The notes under the pieces are model-generated. The model saw only the letters and a program-made list of their open reading frames with translations. It made no database searches and was not told the origin of the DNA. Source: Leptospiraceae bacterium (GTDB taxonomy: Bacteria; Spirochaetota; Leptospiria; Turneriellales; Turneriellaceae). Taken from it: 37,641 nucleotides of DNA. Below are positions 14,613 to 23,047 of the stretch, one piece after another. The position numbers and the translations under genes were made by a program. The stretch lies in the NCBI GenBank assembly GCA_025055765.1, contig JANWWS010000048.1, positions 1 to 37,641 of the forward strand. The letters are read 5' to 3'. Numbering within the stretch: the first letter of the stretch is position 1; each line of letters opens with the position of its first letter.

Positions 14613-15410
14613 ATGGTGCGCTCTCTCTGGACCGGTGCTACAGGCATGATTGCCCAGCAGTTTCAAATTGATACGATCGCAAACAACCTTGCTAATGTCA
14701 ACACAGTAGGGTTTAAGAAAAACCGCGTTGATTTTGAAGATTTACTTTACCAACATATGGTGCTAGCAGGTACTCCCGCCACTTCTGTAAGTGAAATCCC
14801 AACAGGTGTCAATGTGGGTGTCGGTGTGCGGCCGGCCTCTACCCAAAAAATTTTTGAAATGGGCTCACTGCAAGCCACGGGGCACAAACTCGATCTTGCT
14901 ATATCAAACTCTGTTGGCTTTTTTAAAATCCAACTGCCTGATGGAACTTTTGCTTACCAACGTAACGGTGACTTTAAGATCGATAGCAATCGGCAAGTGC
15001 TGACAAGTAACGGCTATCTCCTTGAACCCCCTATTGTACTGCCCCCTGATGCTATATTAGAAACCCTTACTATCTCAGAGCAGGGGGAGGTTTCTGTGAA
15101 TATCGGAGATGATATGCGTCCCACCGTCATTGGCCAAATTGAACTTTATCACTTTGCCAACCCTGCTGGTCTAAAAGCCATCGGGAAAAACCTATTTAAA
15201 GAAACCCCCGCTTCTGGTCCTGAAATCCCTGGAACACCAGGACTAAATGGCTTTGGCTCTATTTTGCAGGGATTTTTGGAGATGAGCAATGTAAACCTCG
15301 CCGAAGAAATGGTGCAAATGATTGTAGCACAACGAGCTTATGAGTCGAATTCGAAAACAATACAAACTTCAGACAACATGTTGGCGACGGCCATTAACCT
15401 TAAGCGCTAA
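14613..15410 (+). CDS. flgG: Flagellar distal rod protein FlgG
   Basis: A 265-residue rod subunit forming the distal flagellar rod, exported by the flagellar type III system. The N-terminal block MVRSLWTGATGM, then IDTIANNLANVNTVGFKKNRVDF, is the FlgG signature; VNLAEEMVQMIVAQRAYESN and the coiled-coil end DNMLATAINLKR are the conserved C-terminus. I start at 14613; an in-frame ATG at 14523 would add 30 residues that the family lacks. Upstream TTGATA (14545-14550) and TAAAAT (14570-14575), 19 nt apart, are a weak candidate promoter, and there is no clear Shine-Dalgarno. First of five flagellar genes in a row. Confidence 0.96.
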   Translation: MVRSLWTGATGMIAQQFQIDTIANNLANVNTVGFKKNRVDFEDLLYQHMVLAGTPATSVSEIPTGVNVGVGVRPASTQKIFEMGSLQATGHKLDLAISNSVGFFKIQLPDGTFAYQRNGDFKIDSNRQVLTSNGYLLEPPIVLPPDAILETLTISEQGEVSVNIGDDMRPTVIGQIELYHFANPAGLKAIGKNLFKETPASGPEIPGTPGLNGFGSILQGFLEMSNVNLAEEMVQMIVAQRAYESNSKTIQTSDNMLATAINLKR

Positions 15411-16029
15411 ACTGGCTTTTCTCTTTTGTACAGGTTTAGTCGAGGCGCGCCACTTCCAGCTTAAGGAAAGCTATGAAAGCGACAGAGCAAACATTTGCCT
15501 TATTGAGCTAATCTCACCTCAAGAAAAGCTCTCCCCTGAAGAAGAAAAAAAATTAAAAAACTTTTGTGCTATTCCCAACCCTCTAATAGAAAAAAACTAT
15601 GAGCCACAAGAACTTGAAATTTTTTTCTACCAAGCCGGTTTTTTTCCAGTTAGTTTGCGCCAAAAAGTGAGACTTAAGCCCCTCGTGCGAGAACTTACCG
15701 TTGAAGAAAAAAGGTCTTTGGGGCTTGATGAAAAAGAAAGCGTTATTTTACCGAAACAAGCCCCCTATTTTCTAAAGGAAAACCAACTTTTCTTACAAGG
15801 CCAAAAGGGGGAGATGCTACCCTATAGACGCATTGCTAGATTCGAAAAAAGCCAAAAAAGTGCAGGTAGTGAGGTGACCTATATATTAGCCACGCGGAAT
15901 TTTTTATTTACGGCACCCGGGAAATTAAACCACCGCGCCTCTATTGGTAGTCGAGTTTCCGTTAAGGTACTAGGTAGAAATTTAAGTGGTATCTTGGTTA
16001 ATGAAACAACCGTAGAGGCTCTGCCATGA
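15340..16029 (+). CDS. flgA: Flagellar P-ring assembly chaperone FlgA
   Basis: FlgA helps FlgI assemble the P-ring in the periplasm. The diagnostic part is the SAF-like C-terminus: TAPGKLNHRASIGSRVSVKV, then LGRNLSGILVNETTVEAL. Upstream is a diverged region typical of the family. The first in-frame start is ATG 15340, 71 nt inside flgG, which gives a plausible signal peptide (basic start, hydrophobic LSAKLAFLFCTGLVEA). A CTG at 15412, directly after the flgG stop, would give a shorter leader, but CTG starts are rare and no Shine-Dalgarno is seen. The end overlaps flgH by 4 nt. Product call good; start uncertain. Confidence 0.83.
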   Translation: MSRIRKQYKLQTTCWRRPLTLSAKLAFLFCTGLVEARHFQLKESYESDRANICLIELISPQEKLSPEEEKKLKNFCAIPNPLIEKNYEPQELEIFFYQAGFFPVSLRQKVRLKPLVRELTVEEKRSLGLDEKESVILPKQAPYFLKENQLFLQGQKGEMLPYRRIARFEKSQKSAGSEVTYILATRNFLFTAPGKLNHRASIGSRVSVKVLGRNLSGILVNETTVEALP

Positions 16030-16658
16030 GGGCATTGCTCTATTTACTTGGTGGCAGTTTTCTTTGGGCACAAAGCAGTCTTTGGCAAGATCATAACCCC
16101 TATATTTCCTCCGTGGCGGTAGGAGATATTTTAGAAATTGTTGTTGACGAAACCTTTGTGGCGGATATCGACGCAAATTGGGAGCGCAAACAAGTTCTTG
16201 AGGCAAAGATTTACCCTGACACGAAAAATTTCCCCTTTCTTCCTCAAAGTGAGCAATCTAAGACACGCAGCAACAACAATAAGGTGCGCTACAAATTAAA
16301 AGATAACTTAAAATTCCGCCTCGCTGGCATAGTAGGCGAAAAACGGGGTAAGCTTTTTACTTTAGAGGCAAGCCGCAATCTAAGGGTGGACGGCAAGCCT
16401 GTCAGCCTAAACCTAAAAGCTCTTTTCGATCCCCGCCATGTCAAAAACGGACAAATACGTACCTCGCAACTCGCAGAGCTTTCTATAACCGTGCAAACGG
16501 AACCACCCGTGCCGAGGGATACCCGCATTAACCTGAAACCACCTCGTGCTGAAGGTGAAACTCCACCGCCTGTGAATAGTGCCGAGCTAAGTGAACAAGA
16601 AAAACAGCAATACCTATTGCGCCACCTGCAAGAGATATTAGGACATTGGGGACAATAA
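16026..16658 (+). CDS. flgH: Flagellar L-ring-type protein FlgH, without lipobox
   Basis: 210 residues. The core motif VGDILEIVVDETFVADIDAN matches the FlgH start of domain (GDILTIxLxE), with ASRNLRVDGK and the later GQIRTSQLAELSITV corresponding to the family's conserved C-terminal strands. In enteric bacteria FlgH is a lipoprotein forming the outer-membrane L-ring. Here the N-terminus (MRALLYLLGGSFLWAQ) looks like an ordinary signal peptide, and the protein contains no cysteine at all, so it cannot be lipidated. That fits periplasmic flagella that do not cross the outer membrane. It overlaps flgA by 4 nt and flgI by 1 nt. The tail after residue 165 is Pro/Glu-rich. Confidence 0.85.
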   Translation: MRALLYLLGGSFLWAQSSLWQDHNPYISSVAVGDILEIVVDETFVADIDANWERKQVLEAKIYPDTKNFPFLPQSEQSKTRSNNNKVRYKLKDNLKFRLAGIVGEKRGKLFTLEASRNLRVDGKPVSLNLKALFDPRHVKNGQIRTSQLAELSITVQTEPPVPRDTRINLKPPRAEGETPPPVNSAELSEQEKQQYLLRHLQEILGHWGQ

Positions 16659-17716
16659 TGAGCCGGATTATCTTCACTTTCCTAACTTTGCTTTGGGTGA
16701 CGAGCCCCACCATAAGCCTAAATCTACCATTAAGGCTACTAGTACACCTAGCAAACCTAAGGGAAAACCAACTCGTGGGCTACGGGCTTGTTGTTGGTTT
16801 AAATCGCACGGGTGACAGCCGCAGTCTCTTGGCCACAGATACCCTAAGACGGGTTCTCTCGTACCGAGGTATTGATTTACCCGAAAAAGGTTTCGAAAGC
16901 CGCAACATTGCCGTGGTGATGGTTATGGCAAAGATCCCTCCTCTGGCTAAGGTGGGGGATGGGATTGACATCTGGGTTTCTTCGATTGGCGATGCCAAAT
17001 CTCTGGTCGGGGGGTACCTTTTACAAACCCCGCTTTCCGCACCCGATGGTACCATCTATGCCGTGGCGCAAGGCAGCCTCTCGGCCCTAAGCTTAGAAGA
17101 TGACATGAGAGAAATGGGGACCTACCCCTTTGTAAACCGCCAGAGGCCACGCCGTAGAGACAAAGATCAGCAAAACACGATATTTGTTCCCAAGGGAGCT
17201 ATCCTGGAACGAGAGGTGACCCACCATTTATACGAAACAAATAGCACAGGACAAAAAATATTACGCTTCCGCTGGCGCTCTTTTGAACCACTAATGGCCC
17301 AAAATGCCCATAAAGCCCTTCTAGAGCGCTTTGGTAAAGGGGTGGCTCTGTCCGAAGATGGCAGCCTTGTTGTGGAAATCCCCAGCGGCAAAGATGTTGC
17401 CACTTTTATAGCGGAAGTTCTCTCCACCCCCGTAGAGGTGGTGGCCAGCAACAAAGTTGTCATAGACTCCCGCAGTGGGGCAGTGGTTCTAGGTGGTGAA
17501 GTGGCCCTCTCCTCGGTGGCCATCAGCTACAAGGGTATGGAAATCCGCACCCGAGAAGAGAAAAAAGGATCTCTAAGTCTTCTTGAAGAAGCTGGCACGG
17601 TAGCCGAGCTAGTTTCGGGACTTAATCGGCTTGGACTAACAGGAGCGGAAATAGCGGAGGTACTACGGGCCATTCATGCGTCAGGAGCCTTATATGGGGA
17701 GCTTGTTGTCTATTAG
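16658..17716 (+). CDS. flgI: Flagellar P-ring protein FlgI
   Basis: FlgI forms the P-ring around the rod in the peptidoglycan layer. Signal peptide, then VHLANLRENQLVGYGLVVGL with NRTGD, the family hallmark, then FESRNIAVVMVMAKIPPLAK and ending VAELVSGLNRLGLTGAEIAE. I prefer the ATG at 16658, which makes a TAATG junction with the flgH stop and gives 352 residues; an in-frame ATG at 16646 would add four residues. The middle (residues ~150-170) holds a basic segment, RQRPRRRDKDQQ, that I do not recall as conserved. Followed by flgJ after 9 nt. Confidence 0.96.
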   Translation: MSRIIFTFLTLLWVTSPTISLNLPLRLLVHLANLRENQLVGYGLVVGLNRTGDSRSLLATDTLRRVLSYRGIDLPEKGFESRNIAVVMVMAKIPPLAKVGDGIDIWVSSIGDAKSLVGGYLLQTPLSAPDGTIYAVAQGSLSALSLEDDMREMGTYPFVNRQRPRRRDKDQQNTIFVPKGAILEREVTHHLYETNSTGQKILRFRWRSFEPLMAQNAHKALLERFGKGVALSEDGSLVVEIPSGKDVATFIAEVLSTPVEVVASNKVVIDSRSGAVVLGGEVALSSVAISYKGMEIRTREEKKGSLSLLEEAGTVAELVSGLNRLGLTGAEIAEVLRAIHASGALYGELVVY

Positions 17717-17725
17717 GAGATTGGT

Positions 17726-18172
17726 ATGGAAATCCATAACATAGACCCTTTCCTTTACCGAAGTTATAAAATTCCCTTCCCGCAAAAAGTGTCTCCCCAA
17801 AAAGATCAAGGTTTTTTTACAAAACCTCAGGTGCCTGAGGCGCTTCGCCACAAGATAGCGAGTTCTGCTTTCTCCTTAACTCCCTCTCGCAAAGAGGTTC
17901 TCGAGCATATTGGGGAAGATCCTGAAAGACGTAAACTATATGAGGCTGCTGAGCAGTTTGAGGCCCTATTTGTTGAGCGCATGTTCCGTGAGATGAAGAA
18001 AAATGTAGGTCGCGAAAGACTCATTCACGGTGGCTTTGCCGAGGAGATTTTCGATGAGATGCTTTTAACAGAAAGGGTCACCCAACTTGCTTATCACCAG
18101 GAGCTTGGTCTTGCGGAGAAAATCTATGCCCAGCTTGCCAATGTCACTGCCGCAAGGCAAAGATCAACCTAA
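17726..18172 (+). CDS. flgJ: Rod-binding protein FlgJ, N-terminal domain only
   Basis: 148 residues carrying the rod-binding FlgJ_N domain: AAEQFEALFVERMFREMKKN at about 72-91, then IFDEMLLTERVTQLAYHQEL. The C-terminal peptidoglycan hydrolase domain of enteric FlgJ is absent; the protein ends soon after the rod-capping domain. Single-domain FlgJ is common outside the gamma-proteobacteria, and another enzyme must open the wall for the rod. AGGAGA lies 6 nt before the ATG. Last flagellar gene of the cluster; the next gene is metabolic. Confidence 0.9.
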   Translation: MEIHNIDPFLYRSYKIPFPQKVSPQKDQGFFTKPQVPEALRHKIASSAFSLTPSRKEVLEHIGEDPERRKLYEAAEQFEALFVERMFREMKKNVGRERLIHGGFAEEIFDEMLLTERVTQLAYHQELGLAEKIYAQLANVTAARQRST

Positions 18173-18216
18173 AGGATTTGGCTTTACAGATCAGGTGTTA
18201 CAGTCCTGAGAGGTCT

Positions 18217-19623
18217 ATGGCAAAAAAGCTTAAAGAACTTTTTGAGAGACAAAGAGAATTTCAAAAAAAACTACGCCTAAGTAGTGCCCAGGACCGCATA
18301 GCCAAGCTTGAAAAACTAAGGCTTGCTCTTGAAAACACAGCCGAGGAGCTCTACCAGGCCATGTATGACGACTATCGTAAGCCGCGCACAGAGACAGATA
18401 TTATTGAAATTGCAGCGACCGTGGGAGAGATAAACCATCTTATAAGGATTTTGCCTTCCCTAATGAAACCACAGGTGGTGGGCACCCCGCTTATGCTTTT
18501 GGGATCGCAAAGCGAGATACGCTATGAACCCAAGGGTACCTCGCTAATTATCTCCCCCTGGAACTACCCGGTTCATTTATCCTTAACTCCCCTCGCTGGT
18601 GCTATCGCTGCCGGCTGCACTGCCATTCTAAAGCCTTCCGAATATGTTCCACATACCTCTGCTTACCTGTCCCGTCTCATCGCATCAACCTTTCGCGAAG
18701 AGGAGGTAGCGGTAGTGGAAGGGGAGGCAGAGGTGGCAAAAGAACTTTTGGAGCTGCCCTTTGATCATATCTTTTTTACAGGAAGTACGGAGATAGGCAA
18801 GTATGTCATGGCTGCGGCAGCAAAGCATCTCTCCTCCGTGACCCTTGAGCTTGGAGGGAAATCGCCTGTAATTATTGATGAGTCGGCCTCCTTACCGCAG
18901 GCTGTGCGTAAGATTATGTGGGGTAAATTTGTAAATTGTGGACAAACCTGTGTAGCACCTGACTATGTGCTTTTGCCACGTTCTCTCGAGGGTGAGTTTA
19001 TCCGCCTAGCGAGGGAGGTTTTAGAAGAATTTTATGGCAAAGAGGAAGAACGAATAAAATCTCCTGACTATGCCCGGATTGTTAATAAGCGGCATTTTGA
19101 TCGTCTGAAGTCATATCTTGACGAGGCTATGGCAAAGGGAGCCAAAGTAGTAGTAGGGGGAATTACCGACGAAAATGAGCTTTATTTTGCTCCCACTATC
19201 CTAAGTCAGGTAAATCTCGATAGCAGGGTCATGAAAGAAGAAATTTTTGGTCCAATTCTGCCTCTTGTTCCCGTTAATTCCTTGCAGGGCGCTATTGATT
19301 TTGTTAATGCCAGGCCCAAGCCACTAGCTCTTTATATCTTTTCTGATAGCCAAGAGGCAACAGAAAAGGTGCTGAGGGAAACTTCCTCGGGTGGCGTGGC
19401 GGTAGATGATGTGGTCTTGCATCTAGCCAATCCATTCCTGCCTTTTGGTGGGGTGGGACCTTCTGGTATGGGGAACTATCATGGAAAATATAGTTTTCTC
19501 GCATTTAGCCATGAAAAGGCGGTTCTCCGGCAAAATAAACTCCTTGCCGTGGCTCAGATTGCTTATCCTCCGTATACGGGATTAAAAAACATAGTCCAGG
19601 GTTTGGTAAAAAAGGTCATGTAA
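18217..19623 (+). CDS. Aldehyde dehydrogenase, class 3-like
   Basis: About 468 residues; an NAD(P)-dependent aldehyde dehydrogenase oxidising aldehydes to acids. Catalytic Cys245 lies in NCGQTCVAPDY and the general-base Glu211 in LELGGKSP; the cofactor motif is FFTGSTEIGKYVM, and the start of the fold is ISPWNYPVHLSLTPLAGAIA. The C-terminal LPFGGVGPSGMGNYHGK and the short length place it near class 3 (fatty-aldehyde) enzymes, so medium- or long-chain aldehydes from lipid turnover are likely substrates. I start at ATG 18217 (GAGAGG upstream, MAKKLKELFERQREF matches the family); an in-frame TTG at 18178 would add 13 residues. It shares strand and spacing with flgJ but has no functional link. 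Confidence 0.92.
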   Translation: MAKKLKELFERQREFQKKLRLSSAQDRIAKLEKLRLALENTAEELYQAMYDDYRKPRTETDIIEIAATVGEINHLIRILPSLMKPQVVGTPLMLLGSQSEIRYEPKGTSLIISPWNYPVHLSLTPLAGAIAAGCTAILKPSEYVPHTSAYLSRLIASTFREEEVAVVEGEAEVAKELLELPFDHIFFTGSTEIGKYVMAAAAKHLSSVTLELGGKSPVIIDESASLPQAVRKIMWGKFVNCGQTCVAPDYVLLPRSLEGEFIRLAREVLEEFYGKEEERIKSPDYARIVNKRHFDRLKSYLDEAMAKGAKVVVGGITDENELYFAPTILSQVNLDSRVMKEEIFGPILPLVPVNSLQGAIDFVNARPKPLALYIFSDSQEATEKVLRETSSGGVAVDDVVLHLANPFLPFGGVGPSGMGNYHGKYSFLAFSHEKAVLRQNKLLAVAQIAYPPYTGLKNIVQGLVKKVM

Positions 19624-20832
19624 TCATAATTTTTCGAGAAGATTTGGCCAAAAGCTATCCGCGGCAAAGCGAATGGGTAGTTCATAGGCCTCGGCCAGAG
19701 TTTCAGCAATATCACTGGCGGATTTTCGTACCACGAGAGATCCATATCCTTGGGGTTTGAAGTTACGGCAATAAGTGAGAACTGGCACATGCTCCCTCGT
19801 GGGATTCTTGCTATCTATGGTGAAATCACCACCATGCGAGGAGGTGATGATGAGCATATCTTCACTAGCCATGGCACGGTATAGGCGGGGAATGTAGCTA
19901 TCGAACTCTTCTAAGAGTTTTGTAAAGGCATGAGCATCCCTTTTTTGCCAAGCTACTTCCCAGAGGTCGGAGTAACGTGCCCAAATAATTGTCTGTTCAA
20001 AGTCATTGGTGGGCGACTCTCGGATATAGTGCACGAGCTTTTCAAAAAAATCCTCGAGCGAGCTATAGGATTTTCCTGTTGTGATAGCCCGGTTTGCAAA
20101 GATAGGAGCCACCTCTCCCAAGGTTACCACAGGTATCTGAGCAAGTTCAGCACTGTCGAGTAGGGTGGGGCCGGGGGCAGGCATGGGAAAACTCTCTTTT
20201 TTACTAAAATTAATCAAGAAATCCCCAGGTTCGCCTTCGAGTGGTGCCATGCTCACCATAGCTATGTGAAAGGTGTTTGCCGTTTGCCGTACATCCATGG
20301 TTAAGAACATAAGTTGGTTACGCGTAAGAACGTTCTCATGGGCGCAGACTAAAATTTCGCTGTAAGGTAAAAGAAGTAATAAAGGCTTTCCGCTTATTAA
20401 GTGCTCGGCCCCAAATGTGTTAAGCAAATTTTCTTGCTCAGGCCATTTCATTATTAGAAAATCTCTGCGTGTATTTAATTGAAGCAGTTCTCGAAATTCA
20501 CTGCTGATGCCCAATGAAACATCGAAAAAATTTTCATTTTGTATAACCCCAGCTATTTCCCAGTGGCCACTTACCACACCTGTGCCTTCGCTTTTAAATC
20601 GGCAGCGGCTATAAAAACCGAGGGTATCAGGGGTGCGTTCCACACCTCGGATATAGGTAAGATTGCCCAGGCCAAGTTTTCCCAAATTGGGTATATTTAG
20701 CTTACCAACCTGGTCAGCTAGATGTTGCAGTGTATTGGCACCACGATGGTTTGTGCGAAAGGCATCGGGAAGCTCTCCCACCCCCAAGCCGTCAATAGTG
20801 ATTATGACTGTCTTGCGGATATTGATTTCCAT
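19624..20832 (-). CDS. Phosphopentomutase-like protein with degenerate metal site
   Basis: 402 residues from ATG 20832 (a longer frame to 21021 has no homology in the added part). The N-terminus IDGLGVGELPDAFRTN with GANTLQHLA, and SGHWEIAGV, are clearly DeoB-like (alkaline phosphatase superfamily, ribose 1-P/5-P interconversion). But key residues are altered. The nucleophile loop GKDTxTGHWE reads GTGVVSGHWE. The family's ADHGND metal site reads SSHGGD (S332, H333). DHTREYVP reads NPTREHVP (P344). The YGHRRD His is Trp or Gln (295-296). D14 and D289 may be kept. So at least three of the six ligands reported for the Bacillus enzyme look lost. It may be a paralogue with a new role or a pseudoenzyme. 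Stops 1 nt from the convergent ALDH gene. Confidence 0.8.
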   Translation of the reverse strand: MEINIRKTVIITIDGLGVGELPDAFRTNHRGANTLQHLADQVGKLNIPNLGKLGLGNLTYIRGVERTPDTLGFYSRCRFKSEGTGVVSGHWEIAGVIQNENFFDVSLGISSEFRELLQLNTRRDFLIMKWPEQENLLNTFGAEHLISGKPLLLLLPYSEILVCAHENVLTRNQLMFLTMDVRQTANTFHIAMVSMAPLEGEPGDFLINFSKKESFPMPAPGPTLLDSAELAQIPVVTLGEVAPIFANRAITTGKSYSSLEDFFEKLVHYIRESPTNDFEQTIIWARYSDLWEVAWQKRDAHAFTKLLEEFDSYIPRLYRAMASEDMLIITSSHGGDFTIDSKNPTREHVPVLTYCRNFKPQGYGSLVVRKSASDIAETLAEAYELPIRFAADSFWPNLLEKL

Positions 20833-20924
20833 ACCCAAAGATGCTGTTTCATGGCAGGCTTTCCATAAAATAAGGCTTGCCAAGCCGAATTTCTTTTTCT
20901 CCCTGGTCATTTGGTGTAACATCC

Positions 20925-21218
20925 ATGGCAGCGCGGGAATATGAGCTGACCTATATTGTTGGGGATATTGCGCCTGAGGCAGCGAAGAAGGTCCAACAAG
21001 AGGTAGAAGGGATTCTTTCAAAAAGAGAAGCGGTTATTACCTCGGTAGAGGAGTGGGGCCATCGACGGCTTTTCCATCCAGCCAAAAAGAATCAGTATGG
21101 CCACTTCTATTATGTTACCTTCAAGGCAAAACCCGAAAATATCCAGGCTATAAATGCTGACCTTCGAGTGACAGCCGATGTTGTTAAGTTTTTAATTTGT
21201 CGGGCAGATGAAGGATGA
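20925..21218 (+). CDS. rpsF: Ribosomal protein S6
   Basis: 97 residues, 30S subunit protein that pairs with S18. MAAREYELTYIVGDIAPEAA is the usual start; EEWGHRRLFHPAKKNQYGHF and a YVTFKAKPENIQ strand follow the family. The ATG at 20925 is preferred over one at 20877 that would add 16 unrelated residues. It is the first gene of an rpsF-ssb-rpsR-DUF2232-rplI-dnaB operon and overlaps ssb by 4 nt. Upstream, a small hairpin GGCTT-GCC-AAGCC (20874-20886) followed by CGAA could be a leader structure, but I cannot match it to the known S6:S18 leader motif. Confidence 0.97.
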   Translation: MAAREYELTYIVGDIAPEAAKKVQQEVEGILSKREAVITSVEEWGHRRLFHPAKKNQYGHFYYVTFKAKPENIQAINADLRVTADVVKFLICRADEG

Positions 21219-21694
21219 TCGACCTAAACCGGGTAGTCTTAGTTGGGCGATTTACAAGGGATCCCGAAATGCGTGGTGGCGGTGAGCGTAAGCATGTGTG
21301 TCGCTTTACCTTAGCTGTTAACACCTATGTGCCGTCTAAAGAGGAAGGGATAAAGAAGATAGAAGCAAGTTACATTGATTGTATTGCTTTTGGAAGGGTA
21401 GCTGAGATTATAAACCGCTATGGGCGAAAAGGTCAGCGCTGTGGTGTGGATGGTAGCCTAAGGCAGTCCAATTGGGAAGCCAAAGATGGGCAAAGGCGAA
21501 GCAAGTTAGAGGTTATTGTCCAGAATTTTATGTTCTTAGATCCCAAAATAGATGATCTAAAGCCTAGGGATTTTGATGACCAGAGAGACGATGATATGGT
21601 TATACCAGAGGCATCTGAATTAGAGAATCTACCTCAAGGGTACACACCAGAGTCGCCCGTAGAGGGGACATTTGATGAGGAGATACCATTTTAG
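21215..21694 (+). CDS. ssb: Single-stranded DNA-binding protein
   Basis: 159 residues. The OB-fold domain covers about 1-110 (DLNRVVLVGRFTRDPEMRG, the FGRVAEIINRYGRKGQRCGV dimer region). An acidic, flexible linker leads to the tail DEEIPF, the conserved partner-binding tip used to recruit replication and repair proteins. The ATG overlaps the rpsF stop by 4 nt. Placing ssb between rpsF and rpsR is the standard bacterial arrangement. Confidence 0.97.
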   Translation: MIDLNRVVLVGRFTRDPEMRGGGERKHVCRFTLAVNTYVPSKEEGIKKIEASYIDCIAFGRVAEIINRYGRKGQRCGVDGSLRQSNWEAKDGQRRSKLEVIVQNFMFLDPKIDDLKPRDFDDQRDDDMVIPEASELENLPQGYTPESPVEGTFDEEIPF

Positions 21695-21707
21695 CTAAGG
21701 ATAGGCT

Positions 21708-21980
21708 ATGGAGGAGATAAAGGCTAACGAAGTGCAAGAAGAAAAAAAGGGGGTAAAGAGTGCGCCAAGCCGCTTTCGGCGCAGAACCTGCCGCTTTTGT
21801 GAAAATAAAAATATGGTTATTGATTACAAAAGGGTTGACGTACTCATTAAGCTTGTCAGTAATCGGGGTAAAATACTTCCTCGAAGGCTAACGGGAACTT
21901 GTGCCAAGCATCAGAGGCAGGTGGCGAGGGCTATTAAGCGTGCCCGTATGGCGGGCTTTCTGCCATTTACGTCCCTCTAA
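21708..21980 (+). CDS. rpsR: Ribosomal protein S18, zinc-binding type
   Basis: 90 residues of small-subunit protein S18. A short acidic-basic N-terminal extension precedes the core [19 protein letters not shown]; the basic C-terminal half ends [11 protein letters not shown]. The set C28, C31, C65 and H68 (CRFC and CAKH) is the zinc-binding, C-plus form of S18, which many bacteria have replaced by a zinc-free version. AGGATAGGCT upstream is a modest ribosome site. Partner of S6 in the same operon. Confidence 0.97.
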   Translation: MEEIKANEVQEEKKGVKSAPSRFRRRTCRFCENKNMVIDYKRVDVLIKLVSNRGKILPRRLTGTCAKHQRQVARAIKRARMAGFLPFTSL

Positions 21981-21991
21981 GCTTCCAATCC

Positions 21992-23026
21992 ATGGAGCTT
22001 TTTCTTATGTTCCCCTTTACCTTAGCATGGGGAACGCTTGCTGCTTATATTTATCGTTCCCAATGGTCGATTAATTATGTGCTGGGAGCTGTAAGCCTCG
22101 TACTTATCGCTGGTCTCTTTTTGCCCTTTAAAGTATTTGTGGCCTTTTGGTCTCCTGCTGGGGTTTTTGTTCTGTTAATTGTACTAGGTTTTTTTCTTCC
22201 CATAGTGGGTGTGGAAGGTAATTTAAAAGAAATTTTCTCTTTAAAGCTCCCTTCTCGAGCGCAGTTGCAAGAAGCTCTCGCTAATATTGCAGATGAAGAA
22301 GGCCGTCAGTTTTACTATTTAAAAGTAGTGAAAGACAATGTACTTTTTTGGCGGCGTTGGGATGGTATCTTTACGGGGTGGAATACCCAAATGCTTTTAG
22401 TTGTCTTCGGTATCTCTTCTCTCATTGGAGCATCGGTACTTTTAGGAGAGTACTTTTTTGGTAGTCGTTTGCAGCAATACCTCCAAGATTTTGAAAAAGA
22501 GCTTAGCCAGTTCTTAGCTGAAGAAATTAGCGAAAAAAATCTGCAAAAGCTACGTGAAAGCTTTGTCTTACTTTTGCCGGCTGTATATTACATATCATGT
22601 GGCATTTTTACTTTAATTTATTTAAATGTGATCCGCCTGGTTTTTTTAAAACGCAAAGGCCAAGTGAGTCCCTTTGGTGAAATTATGCTTTTTCACTTGC
22701 CAGAGAACACTATTTGGTTTTTTATTGTGACAGCCGCTTTTTTTCTCTTGCTGCATCTTTTAGATATCCCAAATGAATGGTATTATATCCCCCTAAATGC
22801 CTTACTTATTCTCGCCTTTCTCTATTTTCTCAATGGTATCTCTATTTTAAAACTTTTTCTCGAAACACGGTTTCTCGCGGGCAACAAGATTTTGTTATTT
22901 GCCTTTTTAATTGCCCTGCTGTGGCAGCCTCTTTTTGTTGTTCTTGTGCTCGTCATTTTTTTACTAGGTCTAGTCGATTTTTTCTTTAGTTTTCGCAATA
23001 AAACTTTACAGCCCGTTGGTGATTAA
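21992..23026 (+). CDS. Multi-pass membrane protein, DUF2232-like
   Basis: 344 residues with about eight hydrophobic segments, two at 1-65 framing a short loop, then a charged cytoplasmic or periplasmic stretch, and a C-terminal block of four to five segments. FGEIMLFHLPENTIWFF and the LYFLNGISILKLFLE pattern resemble DUF2232 (YybS-type) proteins, which are known to sit beside rpsR/rplI in many bacteria; function is unknown. It lies 11 nt after rpsR and 21 nt before rplI, so it is in the ribosomal-replication operon. A second in-frame ATG at 22007 is possible; no Shine-Dalgarno decides. Confidence 0.75.
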   Translation: MELFLMFPFTLAWGTLAAYIYRSQWSINYVLGAVSLVLIAGLFLPFKVFVAFWSPAGVFVLLIVLGFFLPIVGVEGNLKEIFSLKLPSRAQLQEALANIADEEGRQFYYLKVVKDNVLFWRRWDGIFTGWNTQMLLVVFGISSLIGASVLLGEYFFGSRLQQYLQDFEKELSQFLAEEISEKNLQKLRESFVLLLPAVYYISCGIFTLIYLNVIRLVFLKRKGQVSPFGEIMLFHLPENTIWFFIVTAAFFLLLHLLDIPNEWYYIPLNALLILAFLYFLNGISILKLFLETRFLAGNKILLFAFLIALLWQPLFVVLVLVIFLLGLVDFFFSFRNKTLQPVGD

Positions 23027-23047
23027 AAAGACGGAATCAGGGGAAGC

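Noticed and set aside
20874-20886. S6:S18 ribosomal-protein leader RNA before rpsF
   Set aside because: There is a small hairpin with a following CCGAA, but I cannot match the conserved bulge and second stem of the known motif by eye.
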